50,986 nt of DNA from positions 1 to 50,986 of the forward strand of contig CAZBZK010000006.1 of the NCBI GenBank assembly GCA_964496365.1, read 5' to 3'. Both the position numbers and the translations under genes were made by a program. A model generated the notes under the pieces. The model worked only from the letters and a program-made list of their open reading frames with translations, did not search any database and was not told the origin of the DNA. Below, piece after piece: positions 16,734-24,444 of this stretch. Numbering within the stretch: the stretch's first letter is position 1; every line of letters starts with the position of its first letter. The DNA is from AB-629-J13 sp964496365. Lineage in GTDB: Bacteria; Fidelibacterota; Marinisomatia; Marinisomatales; AB-629-J13.

Positions 16734-18257
16734 ATGGAAATAAAGACTGAAAATATCAGCGAATTGTTACGCCAACAAATCGAAGAATTTAATGTTTCGG
16801 TGGATGTGTCGGAGGTTGGTGAAGTTATTGAGATTGGTGACGGTGTTGCCCGAGTTACCGGACTTGAAAATGTGATGAGTTCTGAATTAGTGGAACTTCC
16901 AAATGGTGTATATGGAATGGCATTAAATTTGGAAGAAGACAATGTAGGAGTTGTTTTATTTGGAGATAGCCGAAAAGTCAGAGAGGGCGATCTTGCCAAA
17001 AGAACTGAGAAAGTTGTTGAAGTTCCTGTTGGAAAAGCCATGTTAGGAAGGGTGGTAAATCCGTTGGGACAACCCATGGATGGGAAAGGTCCCATCGATA
17101 CCACCGATTCATTACCCATTGAAAGAAAAGCATTGGGTGTGATGCAGAGAAGTCCCGTTAATCAACCACTTCAGACAGGAATTAAAGCTATTGATTCTAT
17201 GATCCCCATTGGGCGTGGACAACGAGAATTAATTATCGGAGATAGACAAACCGGTAAAACCGCTATTGCTGTGGATACAATTATCAATCAAAAAAACACA
17301 CACAATACAGACGAACCTGTTTATTGTATTTATGTTGCCATTGGGCAAAAAGCATCTACAGTAGCACAGATTGTAACAGAATTAGAAGCAAATGGAGCGA
17401 TGGAATATACAACTGTGGTAGCAGCAAATGCCTCGGACCCCGCACCCATCCAATATATTGCACCGTATTCTGGATGTGCCATGGGAGAACATTTCCGTGA
17501 TAATGGAAAACACGCATTAATTATTTATGATGACTTATCAAAACAAGCGGTAGCTTATAGGCAGATGTCTTTGGTATTAAGACGACCACCTGGACGTGAA
17601 GCATTTCCCGGTGATGTTTTCTATCTTCATAGTAGATTATTAGAAAGAGCATCAAAATTGTCTGACGATTTAGGTGGAGGTTCATTAACAGCGTTGCCTA
17701 TTATTGAGACTCAGGAAGGGGACGTTGCGGCTTACATTCCCACCAACGTTATTTCCATAACGGATGGTCAGATTTACTTGGAAACCAATTTGTTTAATTC
17801 AGGGGTTCGCCCCGCTATTGATGTGGGATTATCTGTTTCTCGTGTCGGTGGTGCTGCTCAGCTAAAGGCGATGAAGAGTTTTGCCGGGACATTGAGACTT
17901 GACTTAGCACAATACCGTGAATTAGAAGCATTTGCGAAGTTTGGTTCAGACCTAGATAAAGCCACACAGTCTCAATTAACTCGAGGTGAACGCATGGTTG
18001 AAATCTTGAAACAGAACCAATATGTGCCTATGGATATAGGAAAACAGATTGCGATTATTTTTGCAGGAACCAGAGGACATCTGGATGAAATTCCTGCTTC
18101 TCAAGTTAAAGATTTTGAAATCGGATTGTCGGATTATTTAGATGCAAATTGCTCAGCAGAAATGGAATCCATTCATACTGAAGGAGTTGTGTCCAAAGAA
18201 GTTGAAAATAAATTGGATGAAGCCATTCGTGCATTCAAAGGTGGTTTTACTGCGTAA
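16734..18257 (+). CDS. atpA: ATP synthase subunit alpha
   Basis: Alpha is the non-catalytic nucleotide-binding subunit of F1. The 507-residue length is standard. The N-terminal beta-barrel is followed by the Walker A motif G-D-R-Q-T-G-K-T (about 170-177). Further on are L-I-I-Y-D-D-L-S-K-Q-A-V-A-Y-R, the signature P-A-I-D-V-G-L-S-V-S-R-V-G near 366-378, and E-L-E-A-F-A-K-F. An AAGGAATAAGAA site precedes the ATG. Gene order H-A-G-D-C matches the bacterial atp operon. Confidence 0.98.
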   Translation: MEIKTENISELLRQQIEEFNVSVDVSEVGEVIEIGDGVARVTGLENVMSSELVELPNGVYGMALNLEEDNVGVVLFGDSRKVREGDLAKRTEKVVEVPVGKAMLGRVVNPLGQPMDGKGPIDTTDSLPIERKALGVMQRSPVNQPLQTGIKAIDSMIPIGRGQRELIIGDRQTGKTAIAVDTIINQKNTHNTDEPVYCIYVAIGQKASTVAQIVTELEANGAMEYTTVVAANASDPAPIQYIAPYSGCAMGEHFRDNGKHALIIYDDLSKQAVAYRQMSLVLRRPPGREAFPGDVFYLHSRLLERASKLSDDLGGGSLTALPIIETQEGDVAAYIPTNVISITDGQIYLETNLFNSGVRPAIDVGLSVSRVGGAAQLKAMKSFAGTLRLDLAQYRELEAFAKFGSDLDKATQSQLTRGERMVEILKQNQYVPMDIGKQIAIIFAGTRGHLDEIPASQVKDFEIGLSDYLDANCSAEMESIHTEGVVSKEVENKLDEAIRAFKGGFTA

Positions 18258-18263
18258 ATCTTT

Positions 18264-19121
18264 ATGGCCAATTTAAAGGACATTCGTGATCGAATAAAAT
18301 CGGTCAAAAGCATCCAAAAAGTAACCAAAGCGATGAAAATGGTTGCGGCTGCAAAAATGAGAAGAGCTCAAGAACGCATGGAAGAAGCTCGTCCATACAC
18401 CAAAAGGCTCACAGAAGTAATTGAACATTTATTACCTGATGTGGATAGAGACGTTTTAAATCTACTCCAAGTCCGACCGATAAAACGCATTGCCTACGTC
18501 GTGGTGACATCTGACCGGGGATTGGCAGGTTCCTTTAACTCCCATATTCTCAAGAAGGCACATTCAGAAATTGATAATTTCGGAAAGGATAAAGTGGATG
18601 TGTTTTGTATTGGAAAGAAGGCAAGAGATTATTTTAAAAGTAGACACTACACTATTATCGAGAGTCATTTGAATTTTTGGAATGACTTATCTTTTGGAGA
18701 TGCAATTCAGATTGGGAAAGGAATTATTGGTCATTTTACCGATGGAAGTGTAGATGAAATTCATGTGGTTTACAATGAGTTTGTAAATGTTGCTAATCAA
18801 TATGCTGAATCTGAAAAATTACTTCCACTTGAATTTTCAGAGGAAGATCAATCTCATGCCGATAGGATATACGAACCGGATAAAATTCAATTGGTAACCA
18901 GTTTGATTCCCCGTCATTTGAATATTCAAATTTGGAAATATTTGCTGGAATCCTATGCCAGTGAACAAGCCGCACGGATGGTAGCAATGGAAAATGCTAC
19001 TGAAAATGCAGAAGAAATGATAAAAGATTTAACCATGGAATTTAATAAAGCAAGGCAAGCTGCAATTACAAAGGAAATTTTAGAAATTGTTGGCGGAGCT
19101 GAAGCGTTAAAACAATCATAA
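18264..19121 (+). CDS. atpG: ATP synthase subunit gamma
   Basis: Gamma is the central rotor shaft inside the alpha3beta3 ring. The 285 residues show the two long terminal helices. The N-terminal one reads D-I-R-D-R-I-K-S-V-K-S-I-Q-K-V-T-K-A-M-K-M-V-A-A-A-K-M. The C-terminal one contains A-R-M-V-A-M-E-N-A-T-E-N-A and R-Q-A-A-I-T-K-E-I-L-E-I-V-G-G. The middle Rossmann-like part has T-S-D-R-G-L-A-G-S-F-N. Confidence 0.97.
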   Translation: MANLKDIRDRIKSVKSIQKVTKAMKMVAAAKMRRAQERMEEARPYTKRLTEVIEHLLPDVDRDVLNLLQVRPIKRIAYVVVTSDRGLAGSFNSHILKKAHSEIDNFGKDKVDVFCIGKKARDYFKSRHYTIIESHLNFWNDLSFGDAIQIGKGIIGHFTDGSVDEIHVVYNEFVNVANQYAESEKLLPLEFSEEDQSHADRIYEPDKIQLVTSLIPRHLNIQIWKYLLESYASEQAARMVAMENATENAEEMIKDLTMEFNKARQAAITKEILEIVGGAEALKQS

Positions 19122-19130
19122 GGAACTGAC

Positions 19131-20528
19131 ATGAATACTGTTGGAAAAATATCGCAGATTATGGGTGCGGTTGTGGATGTTACATTTGAAGATGGACATA
19201 TACCAGAAATCTTAAACGCACTTGAAATAAATCAGAATGGAGATGGAACGCTAATTTTAGAAACCGCACAACATTTAGGTGATGGCATCGTTAGGACGGT
19301 AGCAATGGATTCAACGGACGGGTTGGTTCGGGGACAAAAAGTGAAGGATACGGGAAACCCCATTACCGTTCCAGTTGGACCAGAGACTTTGGGACGACTT
19401 TTTGATGTTACTGGAAATGTTATAGATGGGCAAGGAGACGTCACTACTGAGAAAAGAAATCCCATTCATGCGTCTGCTCCAAAACATGAGGATTTGTCCA
19501 CATCAACTGAAATATTGGTAACCGGAATTAAAGTAGTTGACTTGATGGAACCCTATACCAAGGGAGGAAAGACAGGATTATTTGGCGGAGCCGGAGTTGG
19601 AAAAACAGTATTAATCCAGGAATTGATTCGCAATATTGCCACTGAGCATGGCGGATATTCCGTATTTGCTGGTGTTGGTGAAAGAACCCGTGAAGGAAAT
19701 GATTTATATAAAGAGATGAGTGAATCAGGTGTCATTAAAAAAACCACAATGGTTTTTGGGCAGATGAATGAACCACCCGGAGCACGACTTCGTGTGGGAT
19801 TGAGTGGATTGGCAATGGCAGAATATTTTCGAGATGATGAAGGTAGAGATGTTTTGCTGTTTATTGATAATATATTTCGGTTTACTCAGGCAGGGTCAGA
19901 AGTGTCTGCTTTGTTAGGACGAATGCCATCTGCGGTGGGCTATCAGCCTACCTTATCTACAGAAATGGGTGACTTACAAGAACGAATAACCTCGACTAAA
20001 AAAGGCTCTATTACATCTGTTCAAGCAGTTTATGTTCCTGCAGATGATTTAACCGATCCAGCACCTGCAACTGCATTTGCTCACTTGGACGCTACTTCTG
20101 TATTAGAAAGAAAAATTGCAGAATTAGGAATTTATCCTGCAGTAGATCCGTTGGCTTCTACATCAAGAATCTTAGATCCTAGAGTTATTGGTGACAGACA
20201 TTACAATGTTGCAAGACAGGTTCAAGCAATTCTTCAAAAATACCGTGAGTTACAAGACATTATTGCAATTTTAGGCATGGATGAATTATCTGATGAGGAT
20301 AAACTGACTGTGGCAAGAGCCAGAAAAATGCAAAAATTTATGAGTCAACCCTTTTTTGTAGCAGAACAGTTTACAGGTAAAGAAGGACGATATGTTTCGC
20401 TGGAGGATACTGTTTCAGGATTTGAAGCCATTTTAAGTGGAGAAGCGGATGAGTATCATGAAAATGATTTTGCATACGTAGGCTCAATAGATGAGGTCTT
20501 CAATAAAACAAAAAAGAATGATGATTAA
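19131..20528 (+). CDS. atpD: ATP synthase subunit beta
   Basis: Beta carries the catalytic sites of F1. The 465 residues include Walker A G-G-A-G-V-G-K-T (about 151-158), the catalytic-Glu segment G-V-G-E-R-T-R-E-G-N-D-L-Y, Walker B V-L-L-F-I-D-N-I-F-R-F-T-Q-A-G-S-E, and the signature P-A-V-D-P-L-A-S-T-S-R. All key residues look intact. Its TAA overlaps the atpC ATG by one base. Confidence 0.98.
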   Translation: MNTVGKISQIMGAVVDVTFEDGHIPEILNALEINQNGDGTLILETAQHLGDGIVRTVAMDSTDGLVRGQKVKDTGNPITVPVGPETLGRLFDVTGNVIDGQGDVTTEKRNPIHASAPKHEDLSTSTEILVTGIKVVDLMEPYTKGGKTGLFGGAGVGKTVLIQELIRNIATEHGGYSVFAGVGERTREGNDLYKEMSESGVIKKTTMVFGQMNEPPGARLRVGLSGLAMAEYFRDDEGRDVLLFIDNIFRFTQAGSEVSALLGRMPSAVGYQPTLSTEMGDLQERITSTKKGSITSVQAVYVPADDLTDPAPATAFAHLDATSVLERKIAELGIYPAVDPLASTSRILDPRVIGDRHYNVARQVQAILQKYRELQDIIAILGMDELSDEDKLTVARARKMQKFMSQPFFVAEQFTGKEGRYVSLEDTVSGFEAILSGEADEYHENDFAYVGSIDEVFNKTKKNDD

Positions 20529-20926
20529 TGACTGAATTTCGTTTAGAAATTGTAACGCCAACCAAATTGGTAGATGAAGGGAACGTGGACTATGTACGCT
20601 GTCCCGGATTGGATGGTTCATTTGGTGTATTGGCAAATCATCAAAATGCTATTATAGCCTTAGGGATTGGTGAGATAAAAGTGACTCAAAATAAAAAAGA
20701 CCACTTTTTTGCAACCAGCGGAGGATTTGTAGAAATCACAAAGGAAAAGGTTCAATTACTGGTTGAAACCGTAGAACGGGCAGAAGAAATTGATTTTGAA
20801 AGAGCAGAAAAATCTTTGGAAAGAGCTAAAACCAGAAGAGTTGAGAAAAATGACGAATTGGATCAAACCAGAATCACAGTTTCCGCTGCAAGGGCAATCA
20901 ACCGATTAAAAGTTTCAAAACGATAA
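20528..20926 (+). CDS. atpC: ATP synthase subunit epsilon
   Basis: Epsilon couples the rotor to the c-ring and can inhibit ATP hydrolysis through its C-terminal helices. The 132 residues have the N-terminal beta-sandwich (C-P-G-L-D-G-S-F-G-V-L-A-N-H, then A-T-S-G-G-F-V-E-I) and a full-length helical hairpin (A-E-E-I-D-F-E-R-A-E-K-S-L-E-R-A). This is the last atp gene. No strong terminator follows, and 250 bp of gene-free DNA leads to aspS. Confidence 0.96.
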   Translation: MTEFRLEIVTPTKLVDEGNVDYVRCPGLDGSFGVLANHQNAIIALGIGEIKVTQNKKDHFFATSGGFVEITKEKVQLLVETVERAEEIDFERAEKSLERAKTRRVEKNDELDQTRITVSAARAINRLKVSKR

Positions 20927-21122
20927 GTTTGATTCTGAAAACTGGTTTTGTGATCTGTGGTTAATCGTTATAAAATCCATTACAGAGTCACGACACGGAA
21001 ATCCCCTTCATTTTTTGACGTTTTAACTCACGATGAGAAATGAATAGAATGCTCTACAAAAAGTTGGTTTTTGAATTCATTAATTCACTCTCAGTTTAAG
21101 TTTTAAATTGGGTGATCATCTA

Positions 21123-21145
21123 TACATTTACCCTCCTCAAATGTA
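21123..21145. promoter_or_regulatory. Inverted repeat upstream of aspS
   Basis: A 7-bp inverted repeat TACATTT/AAATGTA encloses a 9-nt pyrimidine-rich loop (ACCCTCCTC). It ends 31 nt before the aspS ATG, which itself lacks a Shine-Dalgarno sequence. The loop could pair with purine-rich ribosome binding sequences, but no role is established. Confidence 0.3.
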
Positions 21146-21176
21146 AATTAAATAATTTTGAAATTGTTATTGACTA

Positions 21177-22925
21177 ATGTATAAAGGAACACATACTTGT
21201 GGTGACTTACGAACTTCCCATATTGGGAAAGAGGTCGTTTTAAACGGTTGGGTTCATACGGTTCGATTGCACGGGAAAGTTATATTTATTGATCTTCGTG
21301 ACCGGTATGGAAAAACTCAAATAATACTCAATTCCGATTCATATTCCGGTAATTTTGACTTGGTAAAAAAACTATCCATTGAAGATGTTTTATCTATCAG
21401 AGGAACTGTTTCGTGTAGGCAAACTCCCAATCCTAATTTACCCACAGGGGATATTGAGGTGAATGTTTCTGCGTTAGAAATTCTGAATGAAGCTGAACCC
21501 CTACCTTTTGTCTTAACTGATCGGGAAAGCGCAGAAGAAAATTTACGATTAAAATATCGGTATTTGGAGCTTCGTATGGAAGAACTCCAACAGAACATTC
21601 TGATTCGTCACGAAGCTTATCAGGCAACCCGGCAGTACTTATCTGAGCATAATTTTGTGGAAGTTGAAACCCCGGTTCTAATGAAATCAACCCCGGAAGG
21701 TGCCAGAGATTATTTGGTCCCCAGTAGAGTTCACAACGGAAAATTTTATGCACTTCCGCAATCACCACAAATTTATAAGCAACTTCTTATGATTAGTGGT
21801 TTCGACAGATATTTTCAAATTGTCAAATGTTTTCGAGATGAAGATTTAAGGGCAGATCGTCAACCGGAATTTACCCAAATTGATTTGGAAATGTCCTTTG
21901 TGGATGAAGAAGATATTTTTAAACATTTTGGTGGTTTAACTCGATATGTTTTTAAAACGGTGAGAGGAATTGATTTACCCAATCCTTTTCCAAGAATGAC
22001 ATGGGAAGCTGCATGGAATAATTACGGTTCGGATAAACCAGATTTACGATATGAGATGAAGTTAATGGATGCAAAATCATTCACGGATCAAACTGAGTTT
22101 AATGCATTTAAATCTTCAGAGGTAGTCAAAGGGATTGTTGTTAAAGGTGGGTCAAAATACTCAAGAAAAATAATTGATGAATTCACAGAATTTGTCAAAA
22201 AATTCAATGCTAAAGGTCTTGCATGGATGAAAGGTAAAAATGGTGGTTTATCCGGTGGAATATCCAAATTTTTCTCACCTGAGTTACAGAGTAAATTGTG
22301 CAACGATCTTCATATTCATGATGATGACATATTATTTCTTATCGGTGATGATAAAATGACAGTATTGAAAGCACTGGGAGCCCTTCGAATTGAAATTGCT
22401 AAACGTGAAAAATTAGTGGATAACCATAATTTCAAACCTCTTTGGGTTACAGATTTTCCCATGTTTGAAATGGACGAGGAGACACATAAATTAACGTTTC
22501 TTCATCATCCATTTACATCACCTTCAACTCAGAAAGTAGAAGACATGGATTCAAACCCTGAATCGTTAAAGGCAAGGGCATACGATCTCACCATGAATGG
22601 ATATGAAATTGCCGGGGGTTCCATCCGTATTCACAGGCCTGAAATTCAGAAAAAAGTGTTTTCACTTTTGGGTATGAGCGATAAAGAAACCAAAGAAAAA
22701 TTTGGATTTTTACTGGAAGCCTTGAAATATGGCACTCCACCCCATGGTGGTATTGCATTTGGATTTGATCGTTTGGTTATGCTTTTAGCAGGGACGGAGA
22801 ATATTCGAGATGTGATTGCTTTCCCTAAAACCACTTCAGCATCAGCACTCATGGAAAATGCCCCAAGCAATGTTAGTATAGAACAGTTAAATGAGTTGGG
22901 GATTCAGGTAAAACGATCTGAATGA
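21177..22925 (+). CDS. aspS: Aspartyl-tRNA synthetase
   Basis: This class II synthetase charges tRNA-Asp with aspartate. The 582 residues match the bacterial form. There is an N-terminal OB-fold (W-V-H-T-V-R-L-H-G-K-V-I-F-I-D-L-R-D-R-Y-G), the catalytic core (Q-S-P-Q-I-Y-K-Q-L-L-M, motif 2 F-R-D-E-D-L-R-A-D-R-Q-P-E-F-T-Q), a bacterial GAD insert (about 290-410), and motif 3 G-I-A-F-G-F-D-R-L-V-M-L-L. His32 sits where non-discriminating enzymes tend to have His and tRNA-Asp-specific ones Leu. Dual use for tRNA-Asn is therefore possible. The start has no clear ribosome binding site. Confidence 0.97.
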   Translation: MYKGTHTCGDLRTSHIGKEVVLNGWVHTVRLHGKVIFIDLRDRYGKTQIILNSDSYSGNFDLVKKLSIEDVLSIRGTVSCRQTPNPNLPTGDIEVNVSALEILNEAEPLPFVLTDRESAEENLRLKYRYLELRMEELQQNILIRHEAYQATRQYLSEHNFVEVETPVLMKSTPEGARDYLVPSRVHNGKFYALPQSPQIYKQLLMISGFDRYFQIVKCFRDEDLRADRQPEFTQIDLEMSFVDEEDIFKHFGGLTRYVFKTVRGIDLPNPFPRMTWEAAWNNYGSDKPDLRYEMKLMDAKSFTDQTEFNAFKSSEVVKGIVVKGGSKYSRKIIDEFTEFVKKFNAKGLAWMKGKNGGLSGGISKFFSPELQSKLCNDLHIHDDDILFLIGDDKMTVLKALGALRIEIAKREKLVDNHNFKPLWVTDFPMFEMDEETHKLTFLHHPFTSPSTQKVEDMDSNPESLKARAYDLTMNGYEIAGGSIRIHRPEIQKKVFSLLGMSDKETKEKFGFLLEALKYGTPPHGGIAFGFDRLVMLLAGTENIRDVIAFPKTTSASALMENAPSNVSIEQLNELGIQVKRSE

Positions 22926-23030
22926 TAATTTAAATAGATAGATTAACCGTGTATATACGACTTAGTCAAAAGTGTATATTGCACTAAATCCTCCGTATAT
23001 ACAATTTTCTTTAATATTTACTAACTTATA

Positions 23031-23060
23031 GTAATTAATGGTGGTTATATCCATAATTAC
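23031..23060 (+). terminator. Possible terminator after aspS
   Basis: The stem GTAATTAATGG (23031-23041) pairs with CCATAATTAC (23051-23060) with one bulged A and a 9-nt loop. A pyrimidine-rich stretch TCTTATTCTC follows rather than a clean T tract. It lies about 105 nt after aspS in the gap between convergent genes. The same gap also holds two copies of the palindrome GTATATAC (22951-22958 and 22995-23002). Confidence 0.4.
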
Positions 23061-23127
23061 TCTTATTCTCATTCTGTTTATACTGCAAAAATAGCCATAT
23101 AAACATTTTTGAAATTTTAATCATAAA

Positions 23128-24426
23128 TCATTCTACATTTATCTTTCCTATTCTTAAATCCAACTGCCCCTCATTGGAAGCAATGGTTACTGCCACAGCT
23201 GCATCACCGGTTACGTTGGTTGTGGTTCTCAGCATATCTAAAATTCTGTCCACACCAAGAATTAAAGCGATCCCTGCACTGGGCACACCAATAGCTTCCA
23301 GGATAATAACCAGCATAATGATTCCTGCTCCAGGGACCGCAGCGGTTCCGATGGATGCAAGAACTGCAGTTAATACAATGGTAAGTTGCGCACCAAGGTC
23401 TAAGGATAAACCTAACGCTTGGGCGATAAAAACCGAAGCCACTGCTTGATACAATGCAGTCCCATCCATGTTAATGGTTGCACCCAAGGGGAGAACAAAT
23501 GAGGACACTTCTTCAGATACTCCTAACTCATCTTCACATCGTTCCATGGTAACAGGCAGAGTAGCTCCACTGGAACTGGTAGAAAATGCCAATAATTGTG
23601 CCGGAGCAATTCCAGCGTAAAAAGTTTTTATGGGCATGGATGTGAATACTTTTAAAATGCCGGTATAAGTAACCACCATGTGAATGACCAATCCTAAAAT
23701 GACTGCACACATATAAAAACCCAAAGCACCAAGCAATTCCATCACTTGAGAAATGTTATCTCCTGCCACTTTATTAATGGTTTGAGCAATGAGGGCAAAT
23801 ACACCAATAGGAGCAAACAGCATGATGAGATCAACCAATTTAATAATGACATCATTTATCCCCTCAAAAAAATGAAGGACAGGCTTTGCCTTATCTTTAG
23901 GAACTTGTATCAATCCAATTCCCAGAAAAATGGCGAAGAATACCACTTGAAGCATATTCCGATTATTGGAAGCAGAGCTAAACACATTATTGGGTACCAT
24001 ATCCACGATGGGTTGGAGAGGACCTCGTTCTTTTACTTTTTGTGCTGAATCTGTTCTGGAAGAAGCATCTTTTTGATAGGTTGTTTGGAGTTTCTCTTTC
24101 ATTTCCTGTGGGACATGATTTCCCGGTTGCATCAAGTTTACAATGATCAATCCTATGGATACGGAAATTGCTGTTGTAACGATGTAAATAGCGATTGTTT
24201 TACCACCAATTCGGGATAATTTTTTTAGATCTGCAAGAGATGCAACTCCTGTAACTAAGGAAGACAAAACCAAAGGCACTGCAATTAATTTTAACAAATT
24301 GATAAAAATGGTTCCAAACGGTGCTATCCAGTCGTGAGTGAACGTTCCCCATCCTGAAGTAGAAGCGATGATTCCGTATATCAATCCCGAAATAAGTCCA
24401 ATTATAATTTTCCAATGCAGTTTCAT
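23128..24426 (-). CDS. Dicarboxylate/amino acid:cation symporter (DAACS family)
   Basis: This inner-membrane protein of 432 residues takes up acidic amino acids or C4-dicarboxylates with Na+ or H+. Family marks are F-S-T-S-S-S-G-A-T-L-P-V-T (serine-rich re-entrant loop), N-M-D-G-T-A-L-Y (cation site) and G-A-G-I-I-M-L-V-I-I-L. Typical eight-helix topology is apparent. A charged loop (about 110-140) is longer than in GltP. The substrate cannot be fixed from sequence alone. It is 18 bp downstream of the DUF255 gene on the same strand and may be cotranscribed. Confidence 0.92.
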   Translation of the reverse strand: MKLHWKIIIGLISGLIYGIIASTSGWGTFTHDWIAPFGTIFINLLKLIAVPLVLSSLVTGVASLADLKKLSRIGGKTIAIYIVTTAISVSIGLIIVNLMQPGNHVPQEMKEKLQTTYQKDASSRTDSAQKVKERGPLQPIVDMVPNNVFSSASNNRNMLQVVFFAIFLGIGLIQVPKDKAKPVLHFFEGINDVIIKLVDLIMLFAPIGVFALIAQTINKVAGDNISQVMELLGALGFYMCAVILGLVIHMVVTYTGILKVFTSMPIKTFYAGIAPAQLLAFSTSSSGATLPVTMERCEDELGVSEEVSSFVLPLGATINMDGTALYQAVASVFIAQALGLSLDLGAQLTIVLTAVLASIGTAAVPGAGIIMLVIILEAIGVPSAGIALILGVDRILDMLRTTTNVTGDAAVAVTIASNEGQLDLRIGKINVE

Positions 24427-24444
24427 AAATTTCCTTTGTTTATG

